Shown: positions 1-4,931, numbered from the stretch's first letter. The stretch: 15,891 nt of DNA from JAFCBV01 sp965370715 (GCA_965370715.1 CBDUVQ010000013.1:1-15891); one strand, 5' to 3'. Program-made: numbers and translations. Notes: a model not told the origin generated them from the letters alone.

Positions 1-99
1 CGCCAATTGGTATGATGGCTCGCAAAGAAACAGTTTGATCAAAAGAAAGATTTGTCGAATGCTTTGAGATATTGATTTGCATTCTCCAAGAATACGTGC
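1..99. repeat. Inverted long repeat, left copy (IR-L)
   Basis: The reverse complement of these 99 bases matches 4021-4119 with only 4 mismatches that I count (about 96%). Similarity stops sharply after base 99. The other edge cannot be seen because the window begins inside the repeat. No gene is evident in it. A 7-bp inverted pair (CCAAGAA 86-92, TTCTTGG 113-119) straddles its inner edge. Confidence 0.95.
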
Positions 100-142
100 A
101 GGGTGAGGTTGGTTCTTGGTGCCTTAAATAACGGGTTTTTTT

Positions 143-781
143 ATGCACAGTACAGAGGAATTGAAAAAGCTGTATATTGCAAACAGAGCAGCTATTTCTG
201 CAAGGCTTAGTGAGTTCAAAAAGCTGCGAAGCGCATCTGATGAAAAACTCTTTTATGAGATGTGTTACTGCGTGTTGACTGCGCACGGGTCTGCGCGCGC
301 GGGAAGGGAGGCGCAGGAGAAAATTGAGAAAAATATTTTTTGGCAGGAAGGGAATCTCGGGGATTGTCTGGATGGTGTGCGCTATCGGAACAACAAAAAA
401 ATGTTTCTTTTGAACAACAGGAAAAACATAATTTCTGATAATTTGAATTTGCGTGAGTTTCTTGCCGGTGACAGTTTTTTTGTCAGAAATAAAGTGGCAA
501 ATGACTCAAGGCATTTTAAAGGGCTTGGCATGAAGGCATCGTCACAGTTTTTGCGCAATATCGGTTTTTCAAATCTTGCGATACTTGATCGGCATATATT
601 GAAGAGTTTGAAAGAATATGGCGTGATAAGAAGTGTGCCTTCTTCGATTACAAAAAGAAAATATGTCGAGATTGAGGGTGCGATGCAGGAGTTCTCCAAA
701 AGGATTGGTGTGCCGATGGACGCGCTTGATATTTTGTTCTGGACGGGGATGAGTGGGGAAGAGATTGGGGTAGCTAAGTGA
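143..781 (+). CDS. ogg: N-glycosylase/DNA lyase, Ogg2 (archaeal 8-oxoguanine glycosylase) family
   Basis: This is a bifunctional base-excision repair enzyme: it removes 8-oxoguanine from DNA and nicks the backbone by beta-elimination. The 212-residue product has the size of the archaeal Ogg2 enzymes, about 207 aa in Methanocaldococcus. The helix-hairpin-helix runs from about residue 126 (KGLGMKASSQFLRNIG) and contains the presumed Schiff-base lysine K131; the catalytic aspartate is D149 in AILDRHIL. The N-terminal half (SDEKLFYEMCYCVLTAHGSA) matches the helical repeat that opens the family. An A/T-rich element, TTAAATA, lies about 15-20 nt upstream of the ATG at 143 and could be a TATA box for a nearly leaderless mRNA. 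The gene is transcribed alone, between the left long repeat and the AT-rich gene. Family assignment is firm; substrate is by analogy. Confidence 0.9.
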   Translation: MHSTEELKKLYIANRAAISARLSEFKKLRSASDEKLFYEMCYCVLTAHGSARAGREAQEKIEKNIFWQEGNLGDCLDGVRYRNNKKMFLLNNRKNIISDNLNLREFLAGDSFFVRNKVANDSRHFKGLGMKASSQFLRNIGFSNLAILDRHILKSLKEYGVIRSVPSSITKRKYVEIEGAMQEFSKRIGVPMDALDILFWTGMSGEEIGVAK

Positions 782-821
782 GGGGGTTTTATTTGGCGCT
801 ATTGAATGATAATAAACAAAA

Positions 822-832
822 ACATATAATGA
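822..832 (+). promoter_or_regulatory. TATA box for the AT-rich gene
   Basis: The sequence ACATATAATGA is centred about 25 nt before the ATG at 852. That is the spacing of an archaeal TATA element with transcription starting at or near the start codon. No Shine-Dalgarno sequence precedes the ATG, in keeping with a leaderless mRNA. The surrounding DNA is very AT-rich, so chance matches are easy. Confidence 0.5.
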
Positions 833-851
833 TAATTTTATTTCTAATACT

Positions 852-1985
852 ATGAAAGATGCAGATGAATTTTACAAACCAGAAATCAAGCAAAAAGTAC
901 TAGTACATGGAATTGCTGCTGAAACAATAGCTAAAGGAGCTACAGGCAAAATAATTCAAAAAGGATTTATAACCTCACTTCAAACGAACTTTACTTCTAC
1001 AGCTAATGATATTATATCACTTTTTTATTCAGGTAATTTAAAAGATTCCGTTAATAGTTCATTGATTCTTATTAAAAATGATAATAGTGCCAAAATTTAT
1101 TCTAAATTTCCTTTATGTCTGTTGATGGGCGCAAAAGGAGATATTAAAAACGGAAGGATTGTGACTAGAGAAGATGTTTTTGATATTACTAAACTTGAAT
1201 TTAAAGATTCAATATATGAAATTAAAATTGAAACTGATGATAAAATAATTTTTCTTTTTAGAAGGGATTGGAAATTTGGATTATTTTTTGATTTTACTCA
1301 GAAACTAAATTTAGATAAGTTAAAAGAAGAATTAGGTTATTACTATAAACGCTTATTTTATTATGAGTTATATGCTTTTTTTGAAAATGAAAGCAATTTT
1401 AAGAATTTGACAATTGATGGATGGTTTCCATTTATTAGACTTATTGGTAAAGATTTTGATCAAATTATGCAATATTATAAAGACGAGAAAAAACACGAAT
1501 TTCAAATTGATGAATTAATATCTAATTATTCAAAAGATAAAATTGAATCTTTTACTAAATATTGGTGGAAGAAAGATTTATTTAGGGATAAAAAAGATAT
1601 AATTGAAGCAGGTATCAACTCCTTTTTGCAAAATGACAAAAAGGGATTTATTGCATGTTTACATACCATTTATCCTCAAATAGAAGGAATTATGGGATTT
1701 GATTATTTTTGCATTCATAAGAAGAACCCTTCATTTAAGGAACTCCTGGAGCATATAAAGCAAAAAGCAGAAACCAAATTTAATACGGTATCCTCAATAG
1801 GCTTTCCTAGTGAATTCTATAACTATTTGAAAAAAACAGTTTTTAAAAATTTTGACCTTGCCACAGGTAAATTGGATTTATCCCGACATACAACATCACA
1901 CGGATATGCTAATGCAGATGATTTTGATAAAGCTAAGGCACTTCAGGCAATTTTAATATTGGATCAAATATATTTTTATCTATGA
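852..1985 (+). CDS. Unknown AT-rich orphan protein with HEPN-like R-x4-H C-terminus
   Basis: I do not recognise this 377-residue protein as a whole. It is lysine-, phenylalanine-, tyrosine- and isoleucine-rich, has no signal peptide or membrane helix, and looks cytosolic. Its last 35 residues read SRHTTSHGYANADDFDKAKA followed by a hydrophobic helix. R345 and H350 form the R-x4-H pattern of HEPN ribonucleases, and the flanking HG, acidic stretch and ALQAILILDQ helix resemble the C-termini of Apea-like/DUF4209-like HEPN proteins often linked to phage defence. That link is inference from a short motif. Base composition is far from the neighbours: 1201-1260 has 8 G/C in 60, against 26 of 60 at 8341-8400 in top6B. 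It lies between the two inverted long repeats beside tRNA genes, so recent acquisition is likely. Confidence 0.75.
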   Translation: MKDADEFYKPEIKQKVLVHGIAAETIAKGATGKIIQKGFITSLQTNFTSTANDIISLFYSGNLKDSVNSSLILIKNDNSAKIYSKFPLCLLMGAKGDIKNGRIVTREDVFDITKLEFKDSIYEIKIETDDKIIFLFRRDWKFGLFFDFTQKLNLDKLKEELGYYYKRLFYYELYAFFENESNFKNLTIDGWFPFIRLIGKDFDQIMQYYKDEKKHEFQIDELISNYSKDKIESFTKYWWKKDLFRDKKDIIEAGINSFLQNDKKGFIACLHTIYPQIEGIMGFDYFCIHKKNPSFKELLEHIKQKAETKFNTVSSIGFPSEFYNYLKKTVFKNFDLATGKLDLSRHTTSHGYANADDFDKAKALQAILILDQIYFYL

Positions 1986-2084
1986 TTTTTTGTCCCTCTT
2001 TCTTGATTGCGTTGAACAACAAGTATGCAAACAAGATATGTAGACGGTTCGTACTTACTGTTGTGATGCAAAGAACTATGCGAA

Positions 2085-2163
2085 CTCAAAAATGTGGCTT
2101 TTGGTATTATTTTTGAGATCATGAAAATCCCACGAGGCTGTTGGTTAGGCTTTTCAAGCTTTT
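2085..2163 (+). repeat. Left arm of hairpin element R1
   Basis: This non-coding arm precedes hairpin R1. It holds a 9-bp inverted pair (CTCAAAAAT 2085-2093, ATTTTTGAG 2109-2117), then the family word ATCATGAAAATC and TTAGGCTTTTCAAGCT. The TGAAAA/TTTTCA pair can form a second stem. The same arm, in diverged form, precedes R2, R3, R4 and R5. Confidence 0.75.
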
Positions 2164-2217
2164 CAGTGGTTCGCATCAAAACTGAAGCGAGCTTGCCAGT
2201 TTTGGGCTCACTCACTG
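2164..2217 (-). repeat. Hairpin element R1, 4 nt after tRNA-Val(CAC)
   Basis: On the plus strand an outer stem CAGTG (2164-2168)/CACTG (2213-2217) encloses a symmetric 8x8 internal loop (GTTCGCAT/GGCTCACT). Inside is an 8-bp stem, CAAAACTG (2177-2184)/CAGTTTTG (2197-2204), capped by AAGCGAGCTTGC. On the minus strand it starts after four T residues following the tRNA 3' end at 2222, so it would be in the tRNA 3' trailer. The four T's could also act as a weak terminator. Confidence 0.85.
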
Positions 2218-2221
2218 AAAA

Positions 2222-2320
2222 TAGGCCCGCTGAGATTTGAACTCAGGACCTTCACCGGTCTCATGCGCACGATTTTTGCGCATTGTGAGGGTGACGTCAT
2301 ACCAGCTAGACCACGGGCCT
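2222..2320 (-). tRNA. tRNA-Val(CAC) with a 26-nt anticodon-loop intron
   Basis: A complete cloverleaf on the minus strand: acceptor AGGCCCG (2320-2314) pairs with CGGGCCT (2229-2223), with discriminator A at 2222. The T-arm is CTGAG-TTCAAAT-CTCAG and the anticodon stem TCACC/GGTGA. After removing the intron at 2258-2283 the loop reads CTCACAC, so the anticodon is CAC (valine, GTG). CCA is not encoded. The mature RNA is 73 nt. Its D-arm region is nearly identical to that of tRNA-Val(GAC) at 3913-3985, as expected for isoacceptors. Confidence 0.95.
2258..2283 (-). other. tRNA-Val intron at position 37/38 (BHB motif)
   Basis: On the minus strand the exon stem TCACC/GGTGA, central helix CTCA/TGAG, 3-nt bulges CAA and ACC, and intron helix TGCGC/GCGCA form a textbook bulge-helix-bulge. 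Cuts at CA^A and AC^C remove 26 nt at the canonical archaeal position. tRNA splicing endonuclease is the expected enzyme. Confidence 0.93.
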
Positions 2321-2325
2321 TTTTT

Positions 2326-2377
2326 AATGAGCGAGCCCGAAATTGGGGTGCTCGCTTTAATTTCGGTGTGAGCCATT
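2326..2377 (+). repeat. Hairpin element R0, inverted, abutting tRNA-Val 5' end
   Basis: Read on the minus strand, AATG (2377-2374) and CATT (2329-2326) enclose a 7x7 internal loop (GCTCACA/GCTCGCT), an 8-bp stem CCGAAATT/AATTTCGG, and the loop AAAGCGAGCACCCC. It shares the internal-loop and terminal-loop words of R1-R5 but lies in the opposite orientation, five A's upstream of the tRNA-Val 5' end. Its downstream end faces the tRNA, as in R1, R2 and R5. Confidence 0.78.
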
Positions 2378-2383
2378 AAAAAG

Positions 2384-2422
2384 CCCGAAAAGCTTCATTA
2401 ATGAAACCAAGGGATTTTCGGG
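2384..2422. repeat. Imperfect hairpin between R0 and R2
   Basis: CCCGAAAA (2384-2391) and TTTTCGGG (2415-2422) form an 8-bp stem. The loop contains the palindrome TTCATTAATGAA (2394-2405), which can fold by itself. No coding sense is apparent. It may be a remnant of the same hairpin family or a junction between elements. Confidence 0.6.
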
Positions 2423-2423
2423 A

Positions 2424-2521
2424 CCTCAAAAATGGTGATGGAGTTGCATTTTTGGGGGATTGCATTGGTGAACTAGATCATGAAAATCTACTGTGCTTTT
2501 GGTTAAGCTTTTCAAGCTCTC
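2424..2521 (+). repeat. Left arm of hairpin element R2
   Basis: This is the counterpart of the R1 arm. CAAAAATG (2427-2434) pairs with CATTTTTG (2447-2454), followed by GATCATGAAAATC, CTGTGCTTTTGGTTAAGC and TTTTCAAGCT. A 65-codon ORF across this arm and the tRNA is a shadow of the repeat, not a gene. Confidence 0.72.
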
Positions 2522-2575
2522 CAGTGGTTCGCCTCGCAGGCATAGCGAGCTTGCTGCCTGCGGACTCACTCACTG
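2522..2575 (-). repeat. Hairpin element R2, 4 nt after tRNA-Leu(GAG)
   Basis: CAGTG (2522-2526)/CACTG (2571-2575) enclose an 8x8 internal loop (GTTCGCCT/GACTCACT), the 8-bp stem CGCAGGCA (2535-2542)/TGCCTGCG (2555-2562), and the loop TAGCGAGCTTGC. The inner stem differs from R1 at most positions, yet both sides change together. On the minus strand it begins after a 4-nt spacer (TCTA) following the tRNA discriminator. Confidence 0.87.
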
Positions 2576-2579
2576 TAGA

Positions 2580-2665
2580 TGCAGGGGACGAGATTTGAAC
2601 TCGCGGATGGACTAACCAACAGGGCCCTCAACCCTGCGCCGTTGACCGTGCTTGGCTACCCCTGC
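2580..2665 (-). tRNA. tRNA-Leu(GAG)
   Basis: An 86-nt class II tRNA on the minus strand. Acceptor GCAGGGG pairs with CCCCTGC; discriminator A at 2580. Anticodon stem CAGGG/CCCTG, loop TTGAGGG, anticodon GAG (reads CTY). It has the long variable arm typical of leucine (TGG-TTAGT-CCA) and a T-arm GCGAG-TTCAAAT-CTCGT with one G-T pair. No intron and no encoded CCA. Hairpin R2 follows its 3' end after 4 nt. Confidence 0.94.
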
Positions 2666-2748
2666 GCCTCTTATGCATCATAGTGTCAGCAGATAAAATT
2701 CAGTACCGGAATGCTGTCGTTCCTCATATGCGGTCTACTGTTTGCTGT

Positions 2749-3399
2749 CTACTTATCCAATATCCTCCATATTTCGCTTAAATCTTTAAGAATATAGTCT
2801 GGCTGAAGCTTTTCAGCTTCTTTTCTGTTTAAAACGCCTGTAAGCACGATTGCAGAGGCGACATTAGCTCCTTTTGCCACAGAAACATCAGCTTCTGCAT
2901 CGCCGATATACAGGGCATCTTGTGCAGTTACGCCAAGTGAGTCAAGTGCTTTGAGGGCGATTTCAGGGTATGGCTTGCAGTTTTTGACGTCATTGCTTCC
3001 CAAAACAACGTTGAAATAGTTTCTGATGTTAAGATAATCCAGAAATTTAGCCAAAAATGCGCTGTTTGTGCCGGATGCTATTGAAAGAAGAAAGCCCTGT
3101 TTTTTCAATTCCTGAAGAATGTTCTCTGTTTTTGGAAAAAGCGCCATGTCGTCCATGAACCATTTTCTTGAAACTTCTGTGTGAAATTCTGAAGCCAGTT
3201 TTTGCGCGTCTTCGATTCTGTCTGTTTTCAATACACACGTAGCCATTATATTTAAAACGGGTTTGCCGAAATGGCTTTTAAGTTCGTTGTCATCTGCTGT
3301 CAGGTTGTTTGCTTTAATCACTTTGTGGAATGCCTTTACATAGTTGCTTGTGGTGTTGACAAGCACGCCGTCAAAATCGAAAATTATTGCTTTGTACAT
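2749..3399 (-). CDS. HAD-superfamily phosphatase (phosphoglycolate phosphatase-like)
   Basis: A 216-residue cytosolic haloacid-dehalogenase-type hydrolase, of the size and layout of subfamily IA phosphatases. Motif I is DFDGV, with nucleophile D8 and acid/base D10; a helical cap spans about residues 15-85. Motif II is IASGT (S109), motif III K142 in KPYPE, and motif IV GDAEAD (D167, D171) for Mg2+. Substrate cannot be read from sequence; phosphoglycolate, beta-phosphoglucose or pyrophosphate are all possible. AGAGG lies about 7 nt before the ATG, unlike the leaderless genes nearby. The start is only about 22 nt past the tRNA-Glu 3' end, so tRNA-Glu and this gene may share a transcript. Confidence 0.9.
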   Translation of the reverse strand: MYKAIIFDFDGVLVNTTSNYVKAFHKVIKANNLTADDNELKSHFGKPVLNIMATCVLKTDRIEDAQKLASEFHTEVSRKWFMDDMALFPKTENILQELKKQGFLLSIASGTNSAFLAKFLDYLNIRNYFNVVLGSNDVKNCKPYPEIALKALDSLGVTAQDALYIGDAEADVSVAKGANVASAIVLTGVLNRKEAEKLQPDYILKDLSEIWRILDK

Positions 3400-3424
3400 T
3401 TTTTTCCTCTGGAGAATAAATTGG

Positions 3425-3498
3425 TGCTCCTGCTGGGATTTGAACCCAGGTCTCGAGAGTGAGAGTCTCGCATCCTTACCGGGCTAGACTACAGGAGC
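3425..3498 (-). tRNA. tRNA-Glu(CTC), CCA apparently encoded
   Basis: Acceptor GCTCCTG (3498-3492) pairs with CAGGAGC (3432-3426), discriminator A at 3425. Anticodon stem CGAGA/TCTCG with loop CTCTCAC gives anticodon CTC (GAG codon). T-arm CTGGG-TTCAAAT-CCCAG. The next three bases (3424-3422) read CCA, so the CCA end may be encoded; the other four tRNAs here lack it, so this could be chance. No intron. No hairpin element follows its 3' end, but AATGAGCGAGC, like the edge of R0, lies just upstream. Confidence 0.95.
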
Positions 3499-3503
3499 GT
3501 TTT

Positions 3504-3523
3504 TAATGAGCGAGCTAGCATTC
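3504..3523 (+). repeat. Hairpin-element footprint upstream of tRNA-Glu
   Basis: On the minus strand GCTCGCTCATTAAAAAC leads directly into tRNA-Glu, almost the same as GCTCGCTCATTAAAAAA before tRNA-Val(CAC). Here AATG-CTA-GCTCGCT-CATT keeps the outer pair and one side of the internal loop of R0 but lacks the inner stem-loop. It may be a deletion or excision derivative, or simply a shared tRNA 5' flank. Confidence 0.5.
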
Positions 3524-3582
3524 GCGTGTGTTATAATGTATTTCAAGATTTTTAGACCATAAACCGCTTTGCTGTTTGAGGG

Positions 3583-3603
3583 TTTCCAAACTTCGTTTGG
3601 AAA
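3583..3603. repeat. Perfect 9-bp hairpin before tandem array
   Basis: TTTCCAAAC (3583-3591), loop TTC, GTTTGGAAA (3595-3603). It is the only perfect hairpin with a 3-nt loop in this region and sits immediately before the first tandem unit. Minus-strand transcripts from tRNA-Val(GAC) through R5-R4-R3 would end near here, so it could mark a transcript end. Confidence 0.65.
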
Positions 3604-3607
3604 ATCC

Positions 3608-3706
3608 TGAAAATCTACTGTACTTTTGGTTAAGCTTTTCAGGCTTTTTGACGGCTCAACTCGTGCTCAGGATGAGCATGTTTCGCACGGTTTCACTCGT
3701 CAAAAA
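3608..3706 (-). repeat. Tandem hairpin element R3
   Basis: The arm TGAAAATCTACTGTACTTTT leads into an outer stem TTTTTGACG (3645-3653)/CGTCAAAAA (3698-3706). Within it lies CGTGC (3662-3666)/GCACG (3685-3689), extended by AAC/GTT past a bulged T, with a loop containing GATGAGCATG, a diverged form of the family loop. Its outer stem is longer than in R1, R2 and R5. Confidence 0.78.
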
Positions 3707-3709
3707 TCA

Positions 3710-3809
3710 TGAAAATCTACTGTACTTTTGGTTAAGCTTTTCAGGCTTTTTGGATGATTAATCTCGCGCGGACTTGCGAGCATGCCTCGCGCGGCTTAAT
3801 CGCCAAAAA
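3710..3809 (-). repeat. Tandem hairpin element R4
   Basis: The arm is almost identical to that of R3 for about 37 bases. The outer pair TTTTTGG (3747-3753)/CCAAAAA (3803-3809) encloses GATTAA (3756-3761)/TTAATC (3796-3801) and CGCGCG (3765-3770)/CGCGCG (3788-3793), capped by a loop containing TTGCGAGCATGC. The stems are unrelated in sequence to those of R3, while the loop core CGAGC is kept. Confidence 0.8.
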
Positions 3810-3812
3810 TCA

Positions 3813-3908
3813 TGAAAATCCCGCAAGACGTTCGATTAGGCTTTTCAAGCTCTCCGGTGGCTCACTCTGAAATCAAGTCGAGCATATCGGTTTCAGGTTC
3901 ACGCACCG
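3813..3908 (-). repeat. Hairpin element R5, 4 nt after tRNA-Val(GAC)
   Basis: CGGTG (3855-3859)/CACCG (3904-3908) enclose a 7x7 internal loop (GCTCACT/GTTCACG), an 8-bp stem CTGAAATC (3867-3874)/GGTTTCAG (3889-3896) with one G-T pair, and the loop AAGTCGAGCATATC. On the minus strand it starts after the spacer TCTA following the tRNA, the same spacer as at R2. The outer pair has changed from A-T to G-C relative to R1 and R2 (CAGTG/CACTG to CGGTG/CACCG), a further compensating change. Confidence 0.87.
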
Positions 3909-3912
3909 TAGA

Positions 3913-3985
3913 TGGACCGACCAGGATTTGAACCTGGGACCTTCGCCACGTCAAGGCGACGTCATACCAGCTAGACTACCGGTCC
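3913..3985 (-). tRNA. tRNA-Val(GAC)
   Basis: A 73-nt tRNA on the minus strand. Acceptor GGACCGG pairs with TCGGTCC (one G-T), discriminator A at 3913. Anticodon stem TCGCC/GGCGA and loop TTGACGT give GAC, reading GTY valine codons. T-arm CCAGG-TTCAAAT-CCTGG. No intron, no encoded CCA. Three hairpin elements (R5, R4, R3) follow it in its own direction. Confidence 0.95.
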
Positions 3986-4020
3986 CTACATTAGATGTCA
4001 CAAATCAACTATTTCTGACA

Positions 4021-4119
4021 GCACGTATTCTTGGAGAATGCAACTCAACATTTCAAAGCATTCTACAAATCTTTCTTTTGATCAAACTGTTTCTTTGCGA
4101 GCCATCATACCAATTGGCG
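4021..4119. repeat. Inverted long repeat, right copy (IR-R)
   Basis: The inverted match to bases 1-99; position n pairs with 4120-n. It lies 27 nt past the 3' end of tRNA-Gly on the minus strand. ORFs drawn across it in both directions are unsupported by any codon pattern. Because its partner is cut by the window edge, the true repeat may be longer than 99 bp and could include tRNA-Gly. Confidence 0.95.
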
Positions 4120-4146
4120 GCGAAGTAAAGAAAAGTTTGCAACATA

Positions 4147-4298
4147 TGCGTTCGCCGGGATATTCAGACGCGAAGCAGCGGGATACAGGAGGAATACCAA
4201 AGTTTTCCGAACTGTTGTGAATCATGAACCACTGCGCATCAATCGAACCCGGGCCGTCGGCTTGGAAGGCCAACATCATACCACTAGACCACGAACGC
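4147..4298 (-). tRNA. tRNA-Gly(TCC) split by an 81-nt T-loop intron
   Basis: Acceptor GCGTTCG (4298-4292) pairs with CGAACGC (4154-4148), discriminator A at 4147. Anticodon stem TTGGC/GCCGA with loop CTTCCAA gives anticodon TCC (GGA codon). The T-stem CCGGG/CCCGG and loop TTCGATT are interrupted between loop bases T59 and T60. Removing 4161-4241 gives an ordinary 71-nt tRNA-Gly. Simple homology searches may miss this gene or call it truncated because the T-arm halves lie 81 nt apart. The TATA box is at 4321-4333. Confidence 0.92.
4161..4241 (-). other. tRNA-Gly intron at position 59/60 (BHB motif)
   Basis: On the minus strand the T-stem CCGGG/CCCGG serves as the exon helix. TTCG pairs with TGAA (one G-T) as the 4-bp central helix, the 3-nt bulges are ATT and TAT, and GATGCG pairs with CGCGTC as the intron helix, extended by GCAG/CTGC. 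Cuts at AT^T and TA^T remove 81 nt. This is a complete bulge-helix-bulge at a non-anticodon position; a splicing endonuclease with relaxed specificity would be expected. Confidence 0.88.
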
Positions 4299-4320
4299 AC
4301 AGCAATGTTTAAGCCAAAAA

Positions 4321-4333
4321 TGTTATAAATCTT
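4321..4333 (-). promoter_or_regulatory. TATA box of tRNA-Gly
   Basis: On the minus strand AAGATTTATAACA is centred about 29 nt upstream of the tRNA 5' end at 4298. This is the expected place for TBP binding with a start a few bases before the tRNA. Confidence 0.65.
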
Positions 4334-4389
4334 CTTTATTTGCACTTGTTGAGATTTGACCCTTTAGAGTATGTTTTATTGAGGTTTCA

Positions 4390-4920
4390 TTACGTGCGAA
4401 GCATTGAAAAAACTTTCTTTACATCAACATTCGTGTCTTTGCACCCATCCTTTAGTAAAGGGACGCCCATATTCGGTAGTCCAAGGCGCCCTGCAGCCTC
4501 CATTGCCTGCTCAAGCTCGACATAGCAGGCAACACCCATGACGGCTTTTGGCTTTTTCTTTGTTATGATCTTGAAAACCATGCTTCCGCCCGGAACTATA
4601 AAAACAGAGTATCCGAGTTTTTCGGCATACTTCACCATATCTGAAATCTGGCATGCTCCGCAGTGCTTGCATTCGTATCCGAAGCCGTTCATTTCAGCTT
4701 TACATTTTTTGCTGTTTCTAAGGCAGTGCGAAAGAAAAAGGATTCTTTTATTTTTTGGAATTTCTTTTATTCGTGGTGCGTTCAACTCGTTTTTTACCTT
4801 AACATAAATTTCATCAACAGGAGCATCGCTTTTGCCAATCAGTGCAAGGGCGGACTTTAGGGCGCTTTTTGTGCCGATATCAACCCCCAGCTCAAGCAGG
4901 CGCCTGACAAGATTATCCAT
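4390..4920 (-). CDS. DUF116 family cysteine-rich protein
   Basis: This 176-residue protein matches DUF116, a family of unknown function. Diagnostic stretches are LSHCLRNSKKC (C66, C73), YECKHCGAC (C84, C87, C90), FIVPGGSMVF at about 107-116, and MGVACYVELEQAM (C132); C160 is also near the C-terminus. The spacing of cysteines suggests metal or Fe-S binding, which is inference. Some family members carry an N-terminal membrane region; here residues 1-55 are a short helical stretch without one. It starts 11 nt after the stop of the DHH phosphoesterase gene, so the two are probably one operon. No strong ribosome binding site is seen. Confidence 0.85.
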   Translation of the reverse strand: MDNLVRRLLELGVDIGTKSALKSALALIGKSDAPVDEIYVKVKNELNAPRIKEIPKNKRILFLSHCLRNSKKCKAEMNGFGYECKHCGACQISDMVKYAEKLGYSVFIVPGGSMVFKIITKKKPKAVMGVACYVELEQAMEAAGRLGLPNMGVPLLKDGCKDTNVDVKKVFSMLRT

Positions 4921-4931
4921 TTATCAACAAC

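Noticed and set aside
2222..2320. tRNA with anticodon CTC (Glu) at this locus
   Set aside because: That reading ignores the intron; after bulge-helix-bulge splicing the loop is CTCACAC with anticodon CAC, and the body resembles tRNA-Val(GAC).
2401..2598. 65-aa ORF across hairpin R2 and the tRNA-Leu end
   Set aside because: It is read through the repeat arm and tRNA; related ORFs at 3576-3761 translate the same repeat in another copy, so the similarity is DNA-level.
3608..3908. CRISPR array from regularly spaced repeats
   Set aside because: The period is about 102 bp with long arms and hairpins, only three units, and no unique 30-40-nt spacers or cas genes.
1..4119. A complete transposon with transposase
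   Set aside because: No transposase, integrase or target-site duplication is visible; the inverted repeat alone does not show a mobile element.
4147..4298. tRNA-Gly as a truncated pseudogene lacking the T-arm
   Set aside because: The 3' half (TCCCGG plus full acceptor strand) is found 81 nt on, with complete base pairing and a bulge-helix-bulge.
4082..4345. 87-aa minus ORF over tRNA-Gly
   Set aside because: Its central part is the translation of the tRNA and its intron.
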